Under the pieces are notes generated by a model. It had not been told where the DNA came from, searched no databases, and saw nothing but the letters and a program-made list of their open reading frames with translations. The position numbers and the translations under genes are program-made. DNA of 64,000 bases from Agromyces albus (GTDB lineage Bacteria > Actinomycetota > Actinomycetes > Actinomycetales > Microbacteriaceae), in NCBI RefSeq assembly GCF_030815405.1, contig NZ_JAUSWX010000001.1:1178001-1242000 (forward strand). The letters are read 5' to 3'. This document shows positions 18,752-27,685 of the stretch, one piece after another. How positions within the stretch are numbered: the first letter of the stretch is position 1; every line of letters begins with the position of its first letter.

Positions 18752-20332
18752 ATGAGTTTCCTCGAGTACGCACCCGCCCCCGAGTCGCGGGCGATCCTCT
18801 CGCTCCGCGACAACTACGGCCTCTTCATCGACGGCGAGTTCGTCGACGGCCGTGGCACTCCGTTCCAGACCATCTCGCCCGCGAGTGAAGAGCGCATCGC
18901 GACCATCTCGAACGCGAACGAAGCGGATGTCGCCGACGCGGTCGCCGCCGCCCGTCGCGCCTACGACCGCGTCTGGTCGCGCATGAGCGGCCGTGACCGC
19001 GGCAAGTACCTGTTCCGCATCGCCCGTCTCGTGCAGGAGCGCGCTCGCGAGCTCGCGGTGGCCGAGTCGCTCGACAACGGCAAGCCCATCAAGGAGTCGC
19101 GTGACGTCGATGTGCCGCTCGTCGCCGCGTGGTTCTTCTACTACGCGGGGTGGGCCGACAAGCTCGACCACGCGGGGCTCGGCGCGAACCCCCGTTCGCT
19201 CGGCGTCGCCGCCCAGGTCATCCCGTGGAACTTCCCGCTGCTCATGCTCGCGTGGAAGATCGCCCCGGCACTGGCCGCCGGCAACACGGTCGTGCTGAAG
19301 CCCGCCGAGACGACGCCGCTCACGGCGCTCATCTTCGCCGAGATCCTGCAGCAGGCCGACCTCCCCGCCGGCGTCGTGAACATCATCACGGGCGCGGGCG
19401 ACACCGGAGCCACGCTCGTCGCCCACGACGGCGTCGACAAGGTGGCGTTCACGGGCTCCACCGCCGTCGGGCGCGCGATCGCGAAGCAGATCGCCGGCAC
19501 CGACAAGAAGGCGACCCTCGAGCTCGGCGGCAAGGCGGCGAACATCGTCTTCGACGACGCCCCGATCGACCAGGCGATCGAGGGCATCGTCAACGGCATC
19601 TTCTTCAACCAGGGTCACGTCTGCTGCGCCGGAAGTCGCCTGCTCGTGCAGGAGAACATCCACGACGAGGTCGTCGAGCGGCTGAAGCTGCGGCTCTCGA
19701 CGTTGCGGCTCGGCGATCCGCTCGACAAGAACACCGACGTCGGCGCGATCAACTCGAAAGAACAGCTCGAGCGCATCCGCGAGCTCTCCGACGTCGGCGT
19801 CGCCGAGGGCGCCGACCGCTGGAGCGCGCCGTGCGTGATCCCCGAGAACGGGTTCTGGTACGCGCCCACGATCTTCACGAACGTGCAGACGTCGAGCCGT
19901 ATCGCTCGTGAGGAGATCTTCGGTCCGGTGCTCTCGGTGCTCACCTTCCGCACGCCCGCCGAGGCGATCGCGAAGGCGAACAACACGCCCTACGGCCTCT
20001 CCGCCGGCATCTGGAGCGACAAGGGCAGCCGTATCCTCGCCGTCGCCGACCAGCTGCGCGCGGGCGTCATCTGGGCGAACACGTTCAACAGATTCGACCC
20101 CGCCTCGCCGTTCGGCGGATACAAGGAGTCCGGCTACGGGCGCGAGGGCGGCCGCCACGGCCTTGCGGCGTACCTCGCCCCGAGCGCCGTCGGCCGGGGA
20201 GCCGCACAGGCGAACCTCGTGGCGCCCGCCACGGCCAAGCCGATCGAGACTGCGGATGCCGAGCCCAAGCGCACGCGCCGAACCGCGCAGCGCCGACAAA
20301 CGGGCTCCGCGACGAAGGGATCGAAGCGATGA
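18752..20332 (+). CDS. Aldehyde dehydrogenase (deoC-linked, catalytic partner)
   Basis: A complete NAD(P)-dependent aldehyde dehydrogenase, 526 residues. It shows the cofactor region VIPWNFPLLMLAWKIAPALA, the catalytic Glu in ELGGKAAN (E257), the catalytic Cys in GHVCCAGSR (C291) and EEIFGPVLSV. The C-terminus has an unusual basic tail of about 50 residues (EPKRTRRTAQRRQTG). ATG 18752 has GGAG 6 nt upstream; a TTG at 18740 is in frame but weaker. It follows deoC by 13 nt and overlaps the next gene by 4 nt (ATGA), so the products are probably made together. Likely substrate is acetaldehyde from DeoC, by context. Confidence 0.93.
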   Translation: MSFLEYAPAPESRAILSLRDNYGLFIDGEFVDGRGTPFQTISPASEERIATISNANEADVADAVAAARRAYDRVWSRMSGRDRGKYLFRIARLVQERARELAVAESLDNGKPIKESRDVDVPLVAAWFFYYAGWADKLDHAGLGANPRSLGVAAQVIPWNFPLLMLAWKIAPALAAGNTVVLKPAETTPLTALIFAEILQQADLPAGVVNIITGAGDTGATLVAHDGVDKVAFTGSTAVGRAIAKQIAGTDKKATLELGGKAANIVFDDAPIDQAIEGIVNGIFFNQGHVCCAGSRLLVQENIHDEVVERLKLRLSTLRLGDPLDKNTDVGAINSKEQLERIRELSDVGVAEGADRWSAPCVIPENGFWYAPTIFTNVQTSSRIAREEIFGPVLSVLTFRTPAEAIAKANNTPYGLSAGIWSDKGSRILAVADQLRAGVIWANTFNRFDPASPFGGYKESGYGREGGRHGLAAYLAPSAVGRGAAQANLVAPATAKPIETADAEPKRTRRTAQRRQTGSATKGSKR

Positions 20333-21189
20333 CCCGCCTCGCCGTGCCGAAGACGTACAAGCTCTACATCGGCGGAGCCTTCCCGCGCAGCGAGTCGGGG
20401 CGCACCTATGAGATCGTCGCCGCCGACGGGGCGTTCCTCGCGAACGCGGCGAAGGCCTCACGCAAAGACGCACGCGACGCCATCGTCGCCGCTCGTGCAG
20501 CGGTGGCCGGCTGGTCGGGTGCCACCGCCTACAACCGCGGCCAGGTGCTCTACCGCATCGCCGAGCTGCTCGAAGGCCGCAGGGCCCAGTTCGTCGCCGA
20601 GATCGAGGAGGCCGAGGGCGTGTCGCGCGCCGTGGCATCCGCCCAGGTCGACGAGTCCATCGACCGCTGGGTCTGGTACGCGGGCTGGGCCGACAAGTTC
20701 GCGCAGGTCGCCGGCAACGCCAACCCGGTGGCGGGTCCCTACTTCAACATCTCGGTGCCCGAGGCCACGGGAGTCGTCGCGATCATCGCGCCGCAGGACT
20801 CGTCGCTCCTCGGTCTCGTCTCGGCGATAGCCCCGGCGCTCGTGGCCGGCAACTCGGTCGTCGTCGTCGCGAGCGAGCGATTCCCGCTCTCGGCGATCAG
20901 CCTCGCCGAGGTGCTCGCCACGAGCGACGTGCCGAAGGGCGTCGTCAACGTGCTGACGGGTTCTCCTGCCGAGATCGCCCCGTGGCTCGCGAGCCATTCC
21001 GACGTCAACGCGATCGACCTCGTCGGTGCAGGCGCGCTCGACTGGATCTCGCTCGAGGTCGACGCCGCCGACACGCTCAAGCGAGTGCTCCGGCCCGAGT
21101 CCGGCCCCGATGCCGCGGCACCCGCGCTCGGCCGCATCACGGCGTTCACCGAGACCAAGACGGTGTGGCACACGAAGAGCCTGCTCTAG
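20329..21189 (+). CDS. Degenerate half aldehyde dehydrogenase, ALDH16-like partner
   Basis: A 286-residue protein clearly related to the N-terminal half of aldehyde dehydrogenases (YKLYIGGAF, then TGVVAIIAPQDSSLLGLVS and GNSVVVVASERFPL) but without the catalytic Glu and Cys: the region expected to read ELGG is replaced by a short acidic stretch, and the protein ends where the Cys loop should begin. ALDH16 proteins fuse a normal ALDH to such a defective C-terminal domain; here the two parts are separate genes overlapping by 4 nt. I infer a structural or regulatory subunit for the preceding ALDH. It ends the deoC operon. Confidence 0.82.
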   Translation: MTRLAVPKTYKLYIGGAFPRSESGRTYEIVAADGAFLANAAKASRKDARDAIVAARAAVAGWSGATAYNRGQVLYRIAELLEGRRAQFVAEIEEAEGVSRAVASAQVDESIDRWVWYAGWADKFAQVAGNANPVAGPYFNISVPEATGVVAIIAPQDSSLLGLVSAIAPALVAGNSVVVVASERFPLSAISLAEVLATSDVPKGVVNVLTGSPAEIAPWLASHSDVNAIDLVGAGALDWISLEVDAADTLKRVLRPESGPDAAAPALGRITAFTETKTVWHTKSLL

Positions 21190-21259
21190 TCGCACCGCAC
21201 GGCGCGGGCATCCGAGCAGGGGGTCCTGCGCCGGTCGCGGCATGGCGTAGCCTCACGCT

Positions 21260-22423
21260 ATGGCCAACACCACCAGCCCTCGTCTCTTGCAACTCGGGGT
21301 CCTAGCGCACTCCAGGAAGCCCGACGAGAAGCGACTGCCGTTGCATCCGTCGCACCTCGAGCGGATCGATCCCGACCTTCGCGAGAACATGCTCCTCGAG
21401 CGGGGATACGGCGAGCGCTTCGGCATCGCGGATGGGCAACTCGAGCCGTTGGTCGCCGGACTCGGCTCCCGGGAGGAGATCATCGCCCGGAGCGACGTCG
21501 TCCTGCTGCCCAAGCCGCAGGCCTCCGATCTTGAAGACCTGCACGACGGCCAAGTGCTCTGGGGCTGGCCCCACTGCGTACAGGATCGCGCGATCACCCA
21601 GCTCGCGATCGACAAGGGGCTCACCCTCATCGCGTGGGAGGCCATGAACCACTGGACGGCGAGCGGCGGCTTCGGGCTCCACGTGTTCCACAAGAACAAC
21701 GAGCTCGCCGGCTACTGTTCCGTGCTGCACGCCCTGCAGCTGTGCGGGTCGACTGGAGACTACGGCCGTCGCCTGAGCGCGGTCGTCATCGGATTCGGTG
21801 CTACCGCTCGTGGTGCCGTGACCGCGCTGAACGCCCACGGCATCCACGACGTGCGCGTGCTCACCAACCGCGACACGGCTGCGGTCGGCTCGCCGATCCC
21901 CTCCGTCGACATCATCCAGTTCGAGCACAATCCCGAGGCGCCGTTCCTGAGCACCGTGAACACGGACGACGGCCCGGTGCCGCTCGCCCCGTTCCTGGCC
22001 GAACGGGACATCGTGGTCAACTGCACGCTCCAGGATCCCAACGCGCCGCTCACGTACCTGCGCACGGAGGATCTGGGTGCCTTCCGTCCGGGCAGCCTCA
22101 TCGTCGACGTGTCCGTCGACGCCGGAATGGGATTCAGCTGGGCCCGCCCCACCTCGTTCGCCGAGCCGATCTTCACGGTGGGGGAGTCGACGAACTACTA
22201 CGCCGTCGACCACAGCCCCTCCTACCTCTGGAACTCGGCGACCTGGGAGATCAGCGAAGCGCTCATGCCGTTCCTGCGCACGGTGATGGAGGGCCCAGAG
22301 GCGTGGACCGAGTCCGACACGATCGATCGCGCCACGGAGATCGCCGGCGGCCGCATCCGGAATCCCGCGATCCTGGAGTTCCAGCGTCGATCGGCCGAGT
22401 ACCCCTACCTCTCACTCGCGTGA
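21260..22423 (+). CDS. N5-(carboxyethyl)ornithine synthase-like dehydrogenase
   Basis: A 387-residue enzyme of the alanine dehydrogenase/transhydrogenase fold. The start (LGVLAHSRKPDEKRLPLHP, then LLERGYGERFG) and the nucleotide-binding strand LSAVVIGFGATARGAV match proteins named N5-(carboxyethyl)ornithine synthase, which reductively condense pyruvate with ornithine or lysine using NADPH. In other bacteria the family is close to lysine dehydrogenase, so the exact amino acid is uncertain. TAGCCT (21248-21253) is 6 nt from ATG 21260, the leaderless pattern. It is not obviously co-transcribed with its neighbours. Confidence 0.8.
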   Translation: MANTTSPRLLQLGVLAHSRKPDEKRLPLHPSHLERIDPDLRENMLLERGYGERFGIADGQLEPLVAGLGSREEIIARSDVVLLPKPQASDLEDLHDGQVLWGWPHCVQDRAITQLAIDKGLTLIAWEAMNHWTASGGFGLHVFHKNNELAGYCSVLHALQLCGSTGDYGRRLSAVVIGFGATARGAVTALNAHGIHDVRVLTNRDTAAVGSPIPSVDIIQFEHNPEAPFLSTVNTDDGPVPLAPFLAERDIVVNCTLQDPNAPLTYLRTEDLGAFRPGSLIVDVSVDAGMGFSWARPTSFAEPIFTVGESTNYYAVDHSPSYLWNSATWEISEALMPFLRTVMEGPEAWTESDTIDRATEIAGGRIRNPAILEFQRRSAEYPYLSLA

Positions 22424-22465
22424 GCGGCGCCGGGCGCCGGGCGGCGGCGTCCCGCGAACGGGGGA

Positions 22466-22496
22466 GGTAACGAAACGGTAACGAAGTTGCTAGGGT
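22466..22496 (+). promoter_or_regulatory. PHO-box-like direct repeat and -10 of the phosphodiesterase gene
   Basis: GGTAACGAAAC (22466-22476) and GGTAACGAAGT (22477-22487) are adjacent 11-bp direct repeats that cover the -35 position of a -10 TAGGGT (22491-22496). An 11-bp period is the layout of PhoP/PhoB activator sites, and the gene product releases phosphate esters. Confidence 0.45.
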
Positions 22497-22544
22497 GAAT
22501 GCACCGTCGCGCAATGGCGCGCGACCGGTGGAAAGGCCCTACCC

Positions 22545-23435
22545 GTGACCCCACTCGCGCATCCACCACGCCGCGCCGTCCGCGTCCTGCTCGCATCGAT
22601 CGCGGTCACGGCGACGGCGACCGCGCTCCTGCTCGCCGCCACGCCGACCACCGCGTCGGCAGTCGACGTGTTCGGTGCACTCCGGGTGCCCGGTGCGGCG
22701 GCGTTCATCGTCGGGCATCGGGGCGATCGAGCTGAGGCGCCGGAGAACACGATGGCCTCGCTCGAACGCGCGATGGAGGCCCTCGATTTCGTCGAGACCG
22801 ACGTGCGGTTGAGCCGCGATGGCGTGCCCGTGCTCTTCCACGACACGAGTCTCGAGCGCGTCGCCGGGTCGCGGCACAGTGTCGACGAGCTCGACTTCGA
22901 CGAGCTCCGCCGCCTCGACGTCGGTGCGTGGTACGGCGCCGAATACGCGGGGGAGCGCATCCCGACGCTCGACGAGTTCCTCGAAGCCCTCGCGAGCCGT
23001 GAGACGGCGCGTGCCCTCGTCGAGTTGAAGGCCGACTGGACTCCCGAGGAGGTTCGCACGGTCGTCGATCTCATCGAGCGGCACGGCCTTCGAGGCCGAA
23101 TCGTGTTGCAGAGCTTCAGTCTCGAGACCCTCTTCGCCGTGCAGCAGGTGTCGCCCACGACCCCTCGCATCATGCTCATCCGCGAGCTGCCCGCTGAGCC
23201 CGTGGCGCTCGCCGAGCGACTCGGGGTGATCGGCTTCGGCACGACGGCCGCATCGGTCACCGCCGTACCTGGCGCGCTCGAGGCGCTGCACGCGGCGGAG
23301 ATCGCGGTGCTCTGCTACACCCTGAACACCCACGAGAGCTGGCAGGAGGTGAGCGAGCTCGGCGTCGACGGCATCATCACCGACCAGCCGAGCGAGCTCG
23401 ACCAATGGCTGGCCACCACGGCGCCCGGCACATGA
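22545..23435 (+). CDS. Secreted glycerophosphodiester phosphodiesterase
   Basis: The enzyme splits glycerophosphodiesters to an alcohol and glycerol-3-phosphate. The first 40 residues are a signal peptide (RRAVRVLLASIAVTATATAL, ending near TASA), so it acts outside the cell. The GDPD motifs are complete: GHRGDRAEAPENT with the catalytic His, TDVRLSRDGVPVLFHD with the metal ligands and second His, and later LVELK and ITDQPSEL. GTG 22545 follows GGAAAGGCCC. It converges on the macro-domain gene with a 9-nt gap. The direct repeats upstream suggest induction by phosphate limitation. Confidence 0.93.
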   Translation: MTPLAHPPRRAVRVLLASIAVTATATALLLAATPTTASAVDVFGALRVPGAAAFIVGHRGDRAEAPENTMASLERAMEALDFVETDVRLSRDGVPVLFHDTSLERVAGSRHSVDELDFDELRRLDVGAWYGAEYAGERIPTLDEFLEALASRETARALVELKADWTPEEVRTVVDLIERHGLRGRIVLQSFSLETLFAVQQVSPTTPRIMLIRELPAEPVALAERLGVIGFGTTAASVTAVPGALEALHAAEIAVLCYTLNTHESWQEVSELGVDGIITDQPSELDQWLATTAPGT

Positions 23436-23444
23436 GGCGGCTCG

Positions 23445-23990
23445 TCAGCCGACGCTGAGCCCGAGCCGGTCGGCGGCCGCACGGAACTCGTCGTACATGC
23501 GCTCGGAGAAGAGCACGAAGCGCACGAGCGGAGGGGCGTCGGCAGCCTCGGCCGTGGTGCCGAGGGCGACGAGCGCGGCGTCATCGGCGGGCCATCCGTA
23601 GACCCCTGCGGAGATCGCCGGGAAGGCGACGGAGGCCGCTCCGAGGCCGGTCGCGACACGTAGCGAGTTACGGTACGCCGCAGCGAGCAGCTCCCGCCTC
23701 GCGTCGGCGTCGGGGCCGGGCCCCGGCCAGACGGGACCGACGGTGTGGATCACCCAGCGCGCGGGCAGGCGGCCGGCCGTCGTGGCGACGGCCTCGCCGG
23801 TGGGCAGGCCCGACCGCAGCAGCGTGGTCGCGCGCAGTGCGCGGCACTCCTCGAGGATCGATGGTCCGCCGGCGCGATGGATCGCCCCGTCGACGCCGCC
23901 GCCGCCCATGAGGCTCGAGTTGGCGGCGTTGACGATCGCGTCGACGCGTTCGGCGGTGAGATCGCCGGTGATCAGCTCGATGCGGGGCAC
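23445..23990 (-). CDS. Macro-domain protein, O-acetyl-ADP-ribose deacetylase type
   Basis: A 181-residue macro domain that binds ADP-ribose and probably hydrolyses O-acetyl-ADP-ribose or removes ADP-ribose from proteins. Motifs include [20 protein letters not shown] with the conserved NAAN-type Asn ([10 protein letters not shown]), [14 protein letters not shown] and the phosphate loop [15 protein letters not shown] 23990 follows a GGAAG-like site; longer starts add a low-complexity Arg/Ser extension. It is the last gene of a csoR-mmuM-macro operon on the minus strand, 16 nt after mmuM. Confidence 0.9.
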   Translation of the reverse strand: MPRIELITGDLTAERVDAIVNAANSSLMGGGGVDGAIHRAGGPSILEECRALRATTLLRSGLPTGEAVATTAGRLPARWVIHTVGPVWPGPGPDADARRELLAAAYRNSLRVATGLGAASVAFPAISAGVYGWPADDAALVALGTTAEAADAPPLVRFVLFSERMYDEFRAAADRLGLSVG

Positions 23991-24006
23991 GATCGCTTCC
24001 CTTCGG

Positions 24007-24900
24007 TCACGCGAGAGCCCGGTCGATGGCCGCGATCTGGCCGGGGCCGGTGCGGCAGCAGCCGCCGATGAGTCCGGCGCCGGCCGCCCGCCACGACCGC
24101 ACCGCCTCGGTCGGGAACGCGGCGCGTCCGCTCCAGCGCCGCGCTGCGGCATCCCACGTCTCACCGCTGTTCGGATAGACGACGATCGGCTTCGTCGTGA
24201 CCTCGCGTGCCGCCTCGATGGCGCCGAGCACCTCACCGGGTGCGCAGCAGTTCACGCCCACGGCGACGACCTCGTCGACGGCGGCGGCGAGCGCGAACGC
24301 CTCGGCGAGCGGCTCGCCGCTGCGAAGCCGGCCGGCGAGTGGAGTCACCGAGATCCAGGCGGGAGTGCCGGTGCCGGCGAGCTCGGCGAGGATCGCCTCC
24401 ACCTCGACGAGCGAGGGCATGGTCTCGACCGCGATGAGGTCGGCGCCGGCGCCGGCGAGCACGTCGATGCGCTGCCGATGCCAATCGCGGAGCTCTCTGA
24501 CACCCAGCCCGAGGTCGCCGCGGTACTCGGACCCGTCGGCGAGCATGGCCCCGTATGGGCCGACGGATGCCGCCACCCAACCGTGCCCGGCCTCGTCGCG
24601 CGCGCGGCGGGCCAGCTCCACACTGCGGCGCAGGATCCCGGTCGTCGCGTCGGCGTCGAATCCGGCGCGAGCACATCCTTCGTACGTCACCTGGTACGAG
24701 GCGGTGATCGCCACGTCGGCGCCGGCGGCGAAGTAGTCGCGGTGCACGTCGAGGACCTCGTGGGGCGAATCGGCGAGCACTCGCGCGCTCCACAGCTCGG
24801 AGGAGACATCCGCTCCGCGCTCCTCGAGTCGTGTGCCGAGGCCGCCGTCGACGACGAGCGCGCGATCGGCGAGGGCATCGATCAGGCTCGGACCCGACAC
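24007..24900 (-). CDS. mmuM: Homocysteine S-methyltransferase
   Basis: This family moves a methyl group from S-methylmethionine or SAM to homocysteine, giving methionine. The 297 residues start [20 protein letters not shown], contain [11 protein letters not shown], and hold the zinc ligands GVNCC and GGCCRTGP near the C-terminus. GTG 24900 lies 2 nt after the csoR stop, so the genes are co-transcribed and probably coupled. The link of a metal- or sulfur-sensing regulator with a thiol methyltransferase is unusual. Confidence 0.93.
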   Translation of the reverse strand: MSGPSLIDALADRALVVDGGLGTRLEERGADVSSELWSARVLADSPHEVLDVHRDYFAAGADVAITASYQVTYEGCARAGFDADATTGILRRSVELARRARDEAGHGWVAASVGPYGAMLADGSEYRGDLGLGVRELRDWHRQRIDVLAGAGADLIAVETMPSLVEVEAILAELAGTGTPAWISVTPLAGRLRSGEPLAEAFALAAAVDEVVAVGVNCCAPGEVLGAIEAAREVTTKPIVVYPNSGETWDAAARRWSGRAAFPTEAVRSWRAAGAGLIGGCCRTGPGQIAAIDRALA

Positions 24901-24902
24901 GG

Positions 24903-25181
24903 TCAGCCGCGGTTGTTGGAGAGCTCGAAGATGCGCACGAGCTCGGAGACAGCTGCCTCGCGCTGGTCGCCGCCCGTCTCGTACATGTCGGTGACGTGCG
25001 TACGCAGGTGGTTCTCGACGAGCAGCTTGTTGAGCGAGGCGAGCGACTTCTGCACCGCGAGCGAGAGCGTGATGATGTCGACGCAGTAGTCGTCGTTCTC
25101 GATCATCTTCTCGATGCCGCGGAGCTGGCCCTCGATGATCTTGGTCCGGTGCAGGGCGCGCTTCTTGATGTCGTCGATCAC
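24903..25181 (-). CDS. csoR: CsoR/RcnR family metal-sensing repressor with Cys-His-His site
   Basis: A 92-residue all-helical repressor of the CsoR/DUF156 family, which binds DNA as tetramers and lets go on metal or sulfur binding. The first helix has KIIEGQLRGIEKMIEND. The sensor positions are C33 (DYC), H58 (VENH) and H62 (LRTH). Copper sensors have C-H-C, so the third ligand being His is a variant, closer in this respect to the RcnR nickel/cobalt type, although no N-terminal His3 is present. GTG 25181 is 6 nt from TAGGAT. A perfect palindrome TACCCCCGGGGGTA covers the -35. It leads the mmuM/macro operon. Confidence 0.92.
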   Translation of the reverse strand: MIDDIKKRALHRTKIIEGQLRGIEKMIENDDYCVDIITLSLAVQKSLASLNKLLVENHLRTHVTDMYETGGDQREAAVSELVRIFELSNNRG

Positions 25182-25187
25182 GGTCCC

Positions 25188-25247
25188 ATCCTATCGCCCG
25201 GAGGGATATACCCCCGGGGGTACATTCAGGCCGGATGGCACTAACGT
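25188..25247. promoter_or_regulatory. csoR promoter with CsoR operator, and divergent DUF2207 -10 box
   Basis: Minus strand: -10 TAGGAT (complement 25188-25193) is 6 nt from csoR GTG. Its -35 position falls inside TACCCCCGGGGGTA (25209-25222), the C/G-tract palindrome typical of CsoR operators. Plus strand: -10 TAACGT (25242-25247) is 6 nt from ATG 25254. Both divergent genes could therefore respond to the repressor. Confidence 0.7.
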
Positions 25248-25253
25248 TGGGGC

Positions 25254-27182
25254 ATGACGCGCCTCCGCCTCGCCTGCACGCTCGCAGCGTCGGTCCTCGC
25301 CCTCGCGCTCGGCCTCGCGGCGTCGCCGGCGGCCGTCGCGTTCGCGGCGGAGCAACCCGGGGAGGCGGCATCCGTCGACGCGCGTGCTCGAGCCGGCGTC
25401 GACGACTTCACGTTCGCGTCGTTCGACGCGGTCTACGAGCTCTCCCGCGACGCCGACGGCCGCTCGGTGCTCGACACGACCGAGACGCTCGTCGCCGTGT
25501 TCCCCCAGTTCGACCAGAACCGGGGCATCCGCCGGGCCATCCCGCTGCACTACGACGGCCACCCGACCGACATCCAGATCGAGTCGGTGACGGATGCCGC
25601 CGGCAGCCCGCGCGCATTCGAGGCCGAGCGCGACGAGAACGGGGAGTTCCTCCTCGTCACGATCCGGGCCGACGACTTCGTGCACGGCGAGCAGACCTAC
25701 GTCATCAGCTATCGACAGCACAACGTGACGTTCACGCCCGACGACGCCGCGATCGACGAGTTCTACTGGGACGTCAACGGCACCGGCTGGGCGCAGCCCT
25801 TCGGACGAGTGCGGGCGGAGCTGCGCCTGAGCGCCGACCTCGCCGAGGCGTTCACGGGCGACGTCGCGTGCTATCGCGGCTGGACGGGCTCCGACACGCC
25901 GTGCGAGACGATCTCCGTCGGAGACTCGCTCCCGCCGGTCGTCGTCGCCGAGGCGTCGACCCTCGGTCCCTACGAGAACCTCACGATCGCCGTCGGCTTC
26001 GCGCCCGGCACGTTCGAGCCGCGCGACGATGCGTTCATGTCCTCGCCCGCGGCGATCGCCGGCGCGCTCGCGACCATCGTGGCGATCCTCTCGATGCTCG
26101 CGGCGATCGTCACGCGCGTGGTGCGGTGGCGCAATCACCCCGGCCGCGGCACCATCATCGCCGAGTACGAGCCACCGGCCGGGGTGAGCGCCATGGTCGC
26201 CGCCGACCTCGTGGGCCGATCCGGCAAGGGCATCACGGCGACGATCCTCGAGCGCGCGGTGGCGGGCGAGCTGCGCATCGTCGAGACGGGTCGCAAACGC
26301 TACGCGGTCGAGTACGTCGGCGGCGAGGCGGGCGACGCCGACGCCCGCTCCGTGGTGTCCGCGCTCTACGGCGTTCCGACCCCGGGGGAGCGGCGCGAGC
26401 TGAGGTCCCGCGACACGGCGCTCGGCAAGCGGCTCCTTGCGGTGCGCCACGCCGTCACGAAGCGCGTCGCGAAGACGGGCCTGCGGCGCAGGCCCGACCT
26501 CGGCCGCCGCACGCTGTTCGCCGTCGTGGGCATGATCGGCTCGGTGCTGAGCGTGGTCTTCGGTGTCATCGCGCTCGACGCGCAGATGGGCGGGCCCTGG
26601 CCGGCGATCTGGTTCGTCGCGGCGATCCTCGCCGAGCTCGGGACGTTCGTCGTGGTCATGGATGTGCGCCCGCTCACCCAAGCGGGGCGAGCGGCACGCG
26701 ACCACCTCGAGGGACTCCGCCTCTACATCCGGCTCGCCGAGGCCGACCGGCTCCGCGTGCTGCAGAGTCCCCACGGGGCACTGCGGGTCGAGCGTCCGGC
26801 TGCGGCGGGTGTGCCGGCCGTGCCGGTCTCGACGGGTGGCGCGGCCCCGGCGCCTGGGCCCGCCGCCCCGCTCGCACCGCTCGACCCCGTCGTCGTGCTG
26901 AAGCTCAACGAGCGACTGCTGCCGTACGCGGTGCTGTTCGGTCTCGAACGCGAATGGAGCCGCGAGCTCGCGTCGCTCTACGAGCAGACCGGTACCGCGC
27001 CCGACTGGTACGCCGGCCGAAGCGCCTTCAATGCCGGGGTCTTCAGCGGGGCCGTGCACTCGTTCTCGTCGGCGTCGAGCGCCTCGTGGTCGGGTTCGAG
27101 CTCGAGCTCGTCGAGCAGCGGCTCGGGCGGCGGCGGCTCGTCGGGCGGCGGGGGCGGCGGAGGCGGCGGCGGCGGGGTCTGA
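25254..27182 (+). CDS. DUF2207 domain membrane protein with Gly/Ser-rich tail
   Basis: A 642-residue membrane protein. A signal peptide (LACTLAASVLALALGLAASP, cut near AFAAEQ) leads into a large extracellular domain typical of DUF2207 (DFTFASFDAVYELSRDADG, then VISYRQHNVTF). A transmembrane helix follows near residue 270 (IAGALATIVAILSMLAAIVT), and a helix pair near residues 425-465. The cytosolic end closes with Ser and Gly runs, probably flexible. Function is unknown for the family, although envelope roles are suspected. ATG 25254 is set by the -10 box 6 nt upstream. It is divergent from csoR and may share its operator. Confidence 0.88.
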   Translation: MTRLRLACTLAASVLALALGLAASPAAVAFAAEQPGEAASVDARARAGVDDFTFASFDAVYELSRDADGRSVLDTTETLVAVFPQFDQNRGIRRAIPLHYDGHPTDIQIESVTDAAGSPRAFEAERDENGEFLLVTIRADDFVHGEQTYVISYRQHNVTFTPDDAAIDEFYWDVNGTGWAQPFGRVRAELRLSADLAEAFTGDVACYRGWTGSDTPCETISVGDSLPPVVVAEASTLGPYENLTIAVGFAPGTFEPRDDAFMSSPAAIAGALATIVAILSMLAAIVTRVVRWRNHPGRGTIIAEYEPPAGVSAMVAADLVGRSGKGITATILERAVAGELRIVETGRKRYAVEYVGGEAGDADARSVVSALYGVPTPGERRELRSRDTALGKRLLAVRHAVTKRVAKTGLRRRPDLGRRTLFAVVGMIGSVLSVVFGVIALDAQMGGPWPAIWFVAAILAELGTFVVVMDVRPLTQAGRAARDHLEGLRLYIRLAEADRLRVLQSPHGALRVERPAAAGVPAVPVSTGGAAPAPGPAAPLAPLDPVVVLKLNERLLPYAVLFGLEREWSRELASLYEQTGTAPDWYAGRSAFNAGVFSGAVHSFSSASSASWSGSSSSSSSSGSGGGGSSGGGGGGGGGGGV

Positions 27183-27191
27183 TTCGCGCGG

Positions 27192-27401
27192 TCAGTCCGC
27201 GACGGCCTCGTCACTCAGGTCGACGCGACGTTCCGTGTCGAGGCCTGGCACCTCGTCGTCGAGACTGTCGTCGATCGTGCGTTCATCGCCGTCGGCGGGC
27301 TCGGCGGCCGTGTCGGGCTCGTCGAACTCCGTGTCTTGCGCCACCGTGAATTCGTCGTCATCGGGCGAGACGCCTGCACCCGCCCTCGCGAGATCGTCCA
27401 T
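27192..27401 (-). CDS. Small acidic protein of unknown function
   Basis: A 69-residue, strongly acidic soluble protein (SPDDDEFTVAQDTEFDEPD) with no membrane segment or known motif. TACTCT (complement 27408-27413) is 6 nt from ATG 27401, matching the leaderless promoters of neighbouring genes, which supports a real gene. It converges on the DUF2207 gene with a 9-nt gap. Related acidic small proteins are common in Microbacteriaceae and lack an assigned role. Confidence 0.65.
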   Translation of the reverse strand: MDDLARAGAGVSPDDDEFTVAQDTEFDEPDTAAEPADGDERTIDDSLDDEVPGLDTERRVDLSDEAVAD

Positions 27402-27500
27402 GGTCCAAGAGTAGGCCGCAGAGGAAGTTCCCGCACGGGCCTGCGGATGCGTCTCGCGACCCGCGGCATCGCTTCGTCGCATCCTGCGCCGAAATCCGGG

Positions 27501-27506
27501 TAGAAT
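27501..27506 (+). promoter_or_regulatory. -10 box of the helicase gene and its long leader
   Basis: TAGAAT at 27501-27506 would start transcription near 27513, giving a leader of about 170 nt before TTG 27686. The -35 is not clear. Between 27414 and 27685 I see no gene and no defined RNA fold. Confidence 0.4.
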
Positions 27507-27685
27507 GGCGCTGCGCCCGACGAATCCGTTCTTCGGCCGACCGCGTGAGCCCAGCTCGCGTGCTGCTCGGTTCGGGATTCGGCGTACCGCGATCGGCGAC
27601 ATCGGGTGATGTGCCGAACCGGCCTCGACCATCACGACCGATGTCGAGGGGGCATGCCGGATGCGGCCCAGAAACTGGAGGACCA

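Noticed and set aside
25191..27059. A 622-residue minus-strand frame over the DUF2207 gene
   Set aside because: Low-complexity Arg/Asp/Gly/His sequence typical of antisense frames. DUF2207 on the plus strand has a signal peptide and membrane helices.
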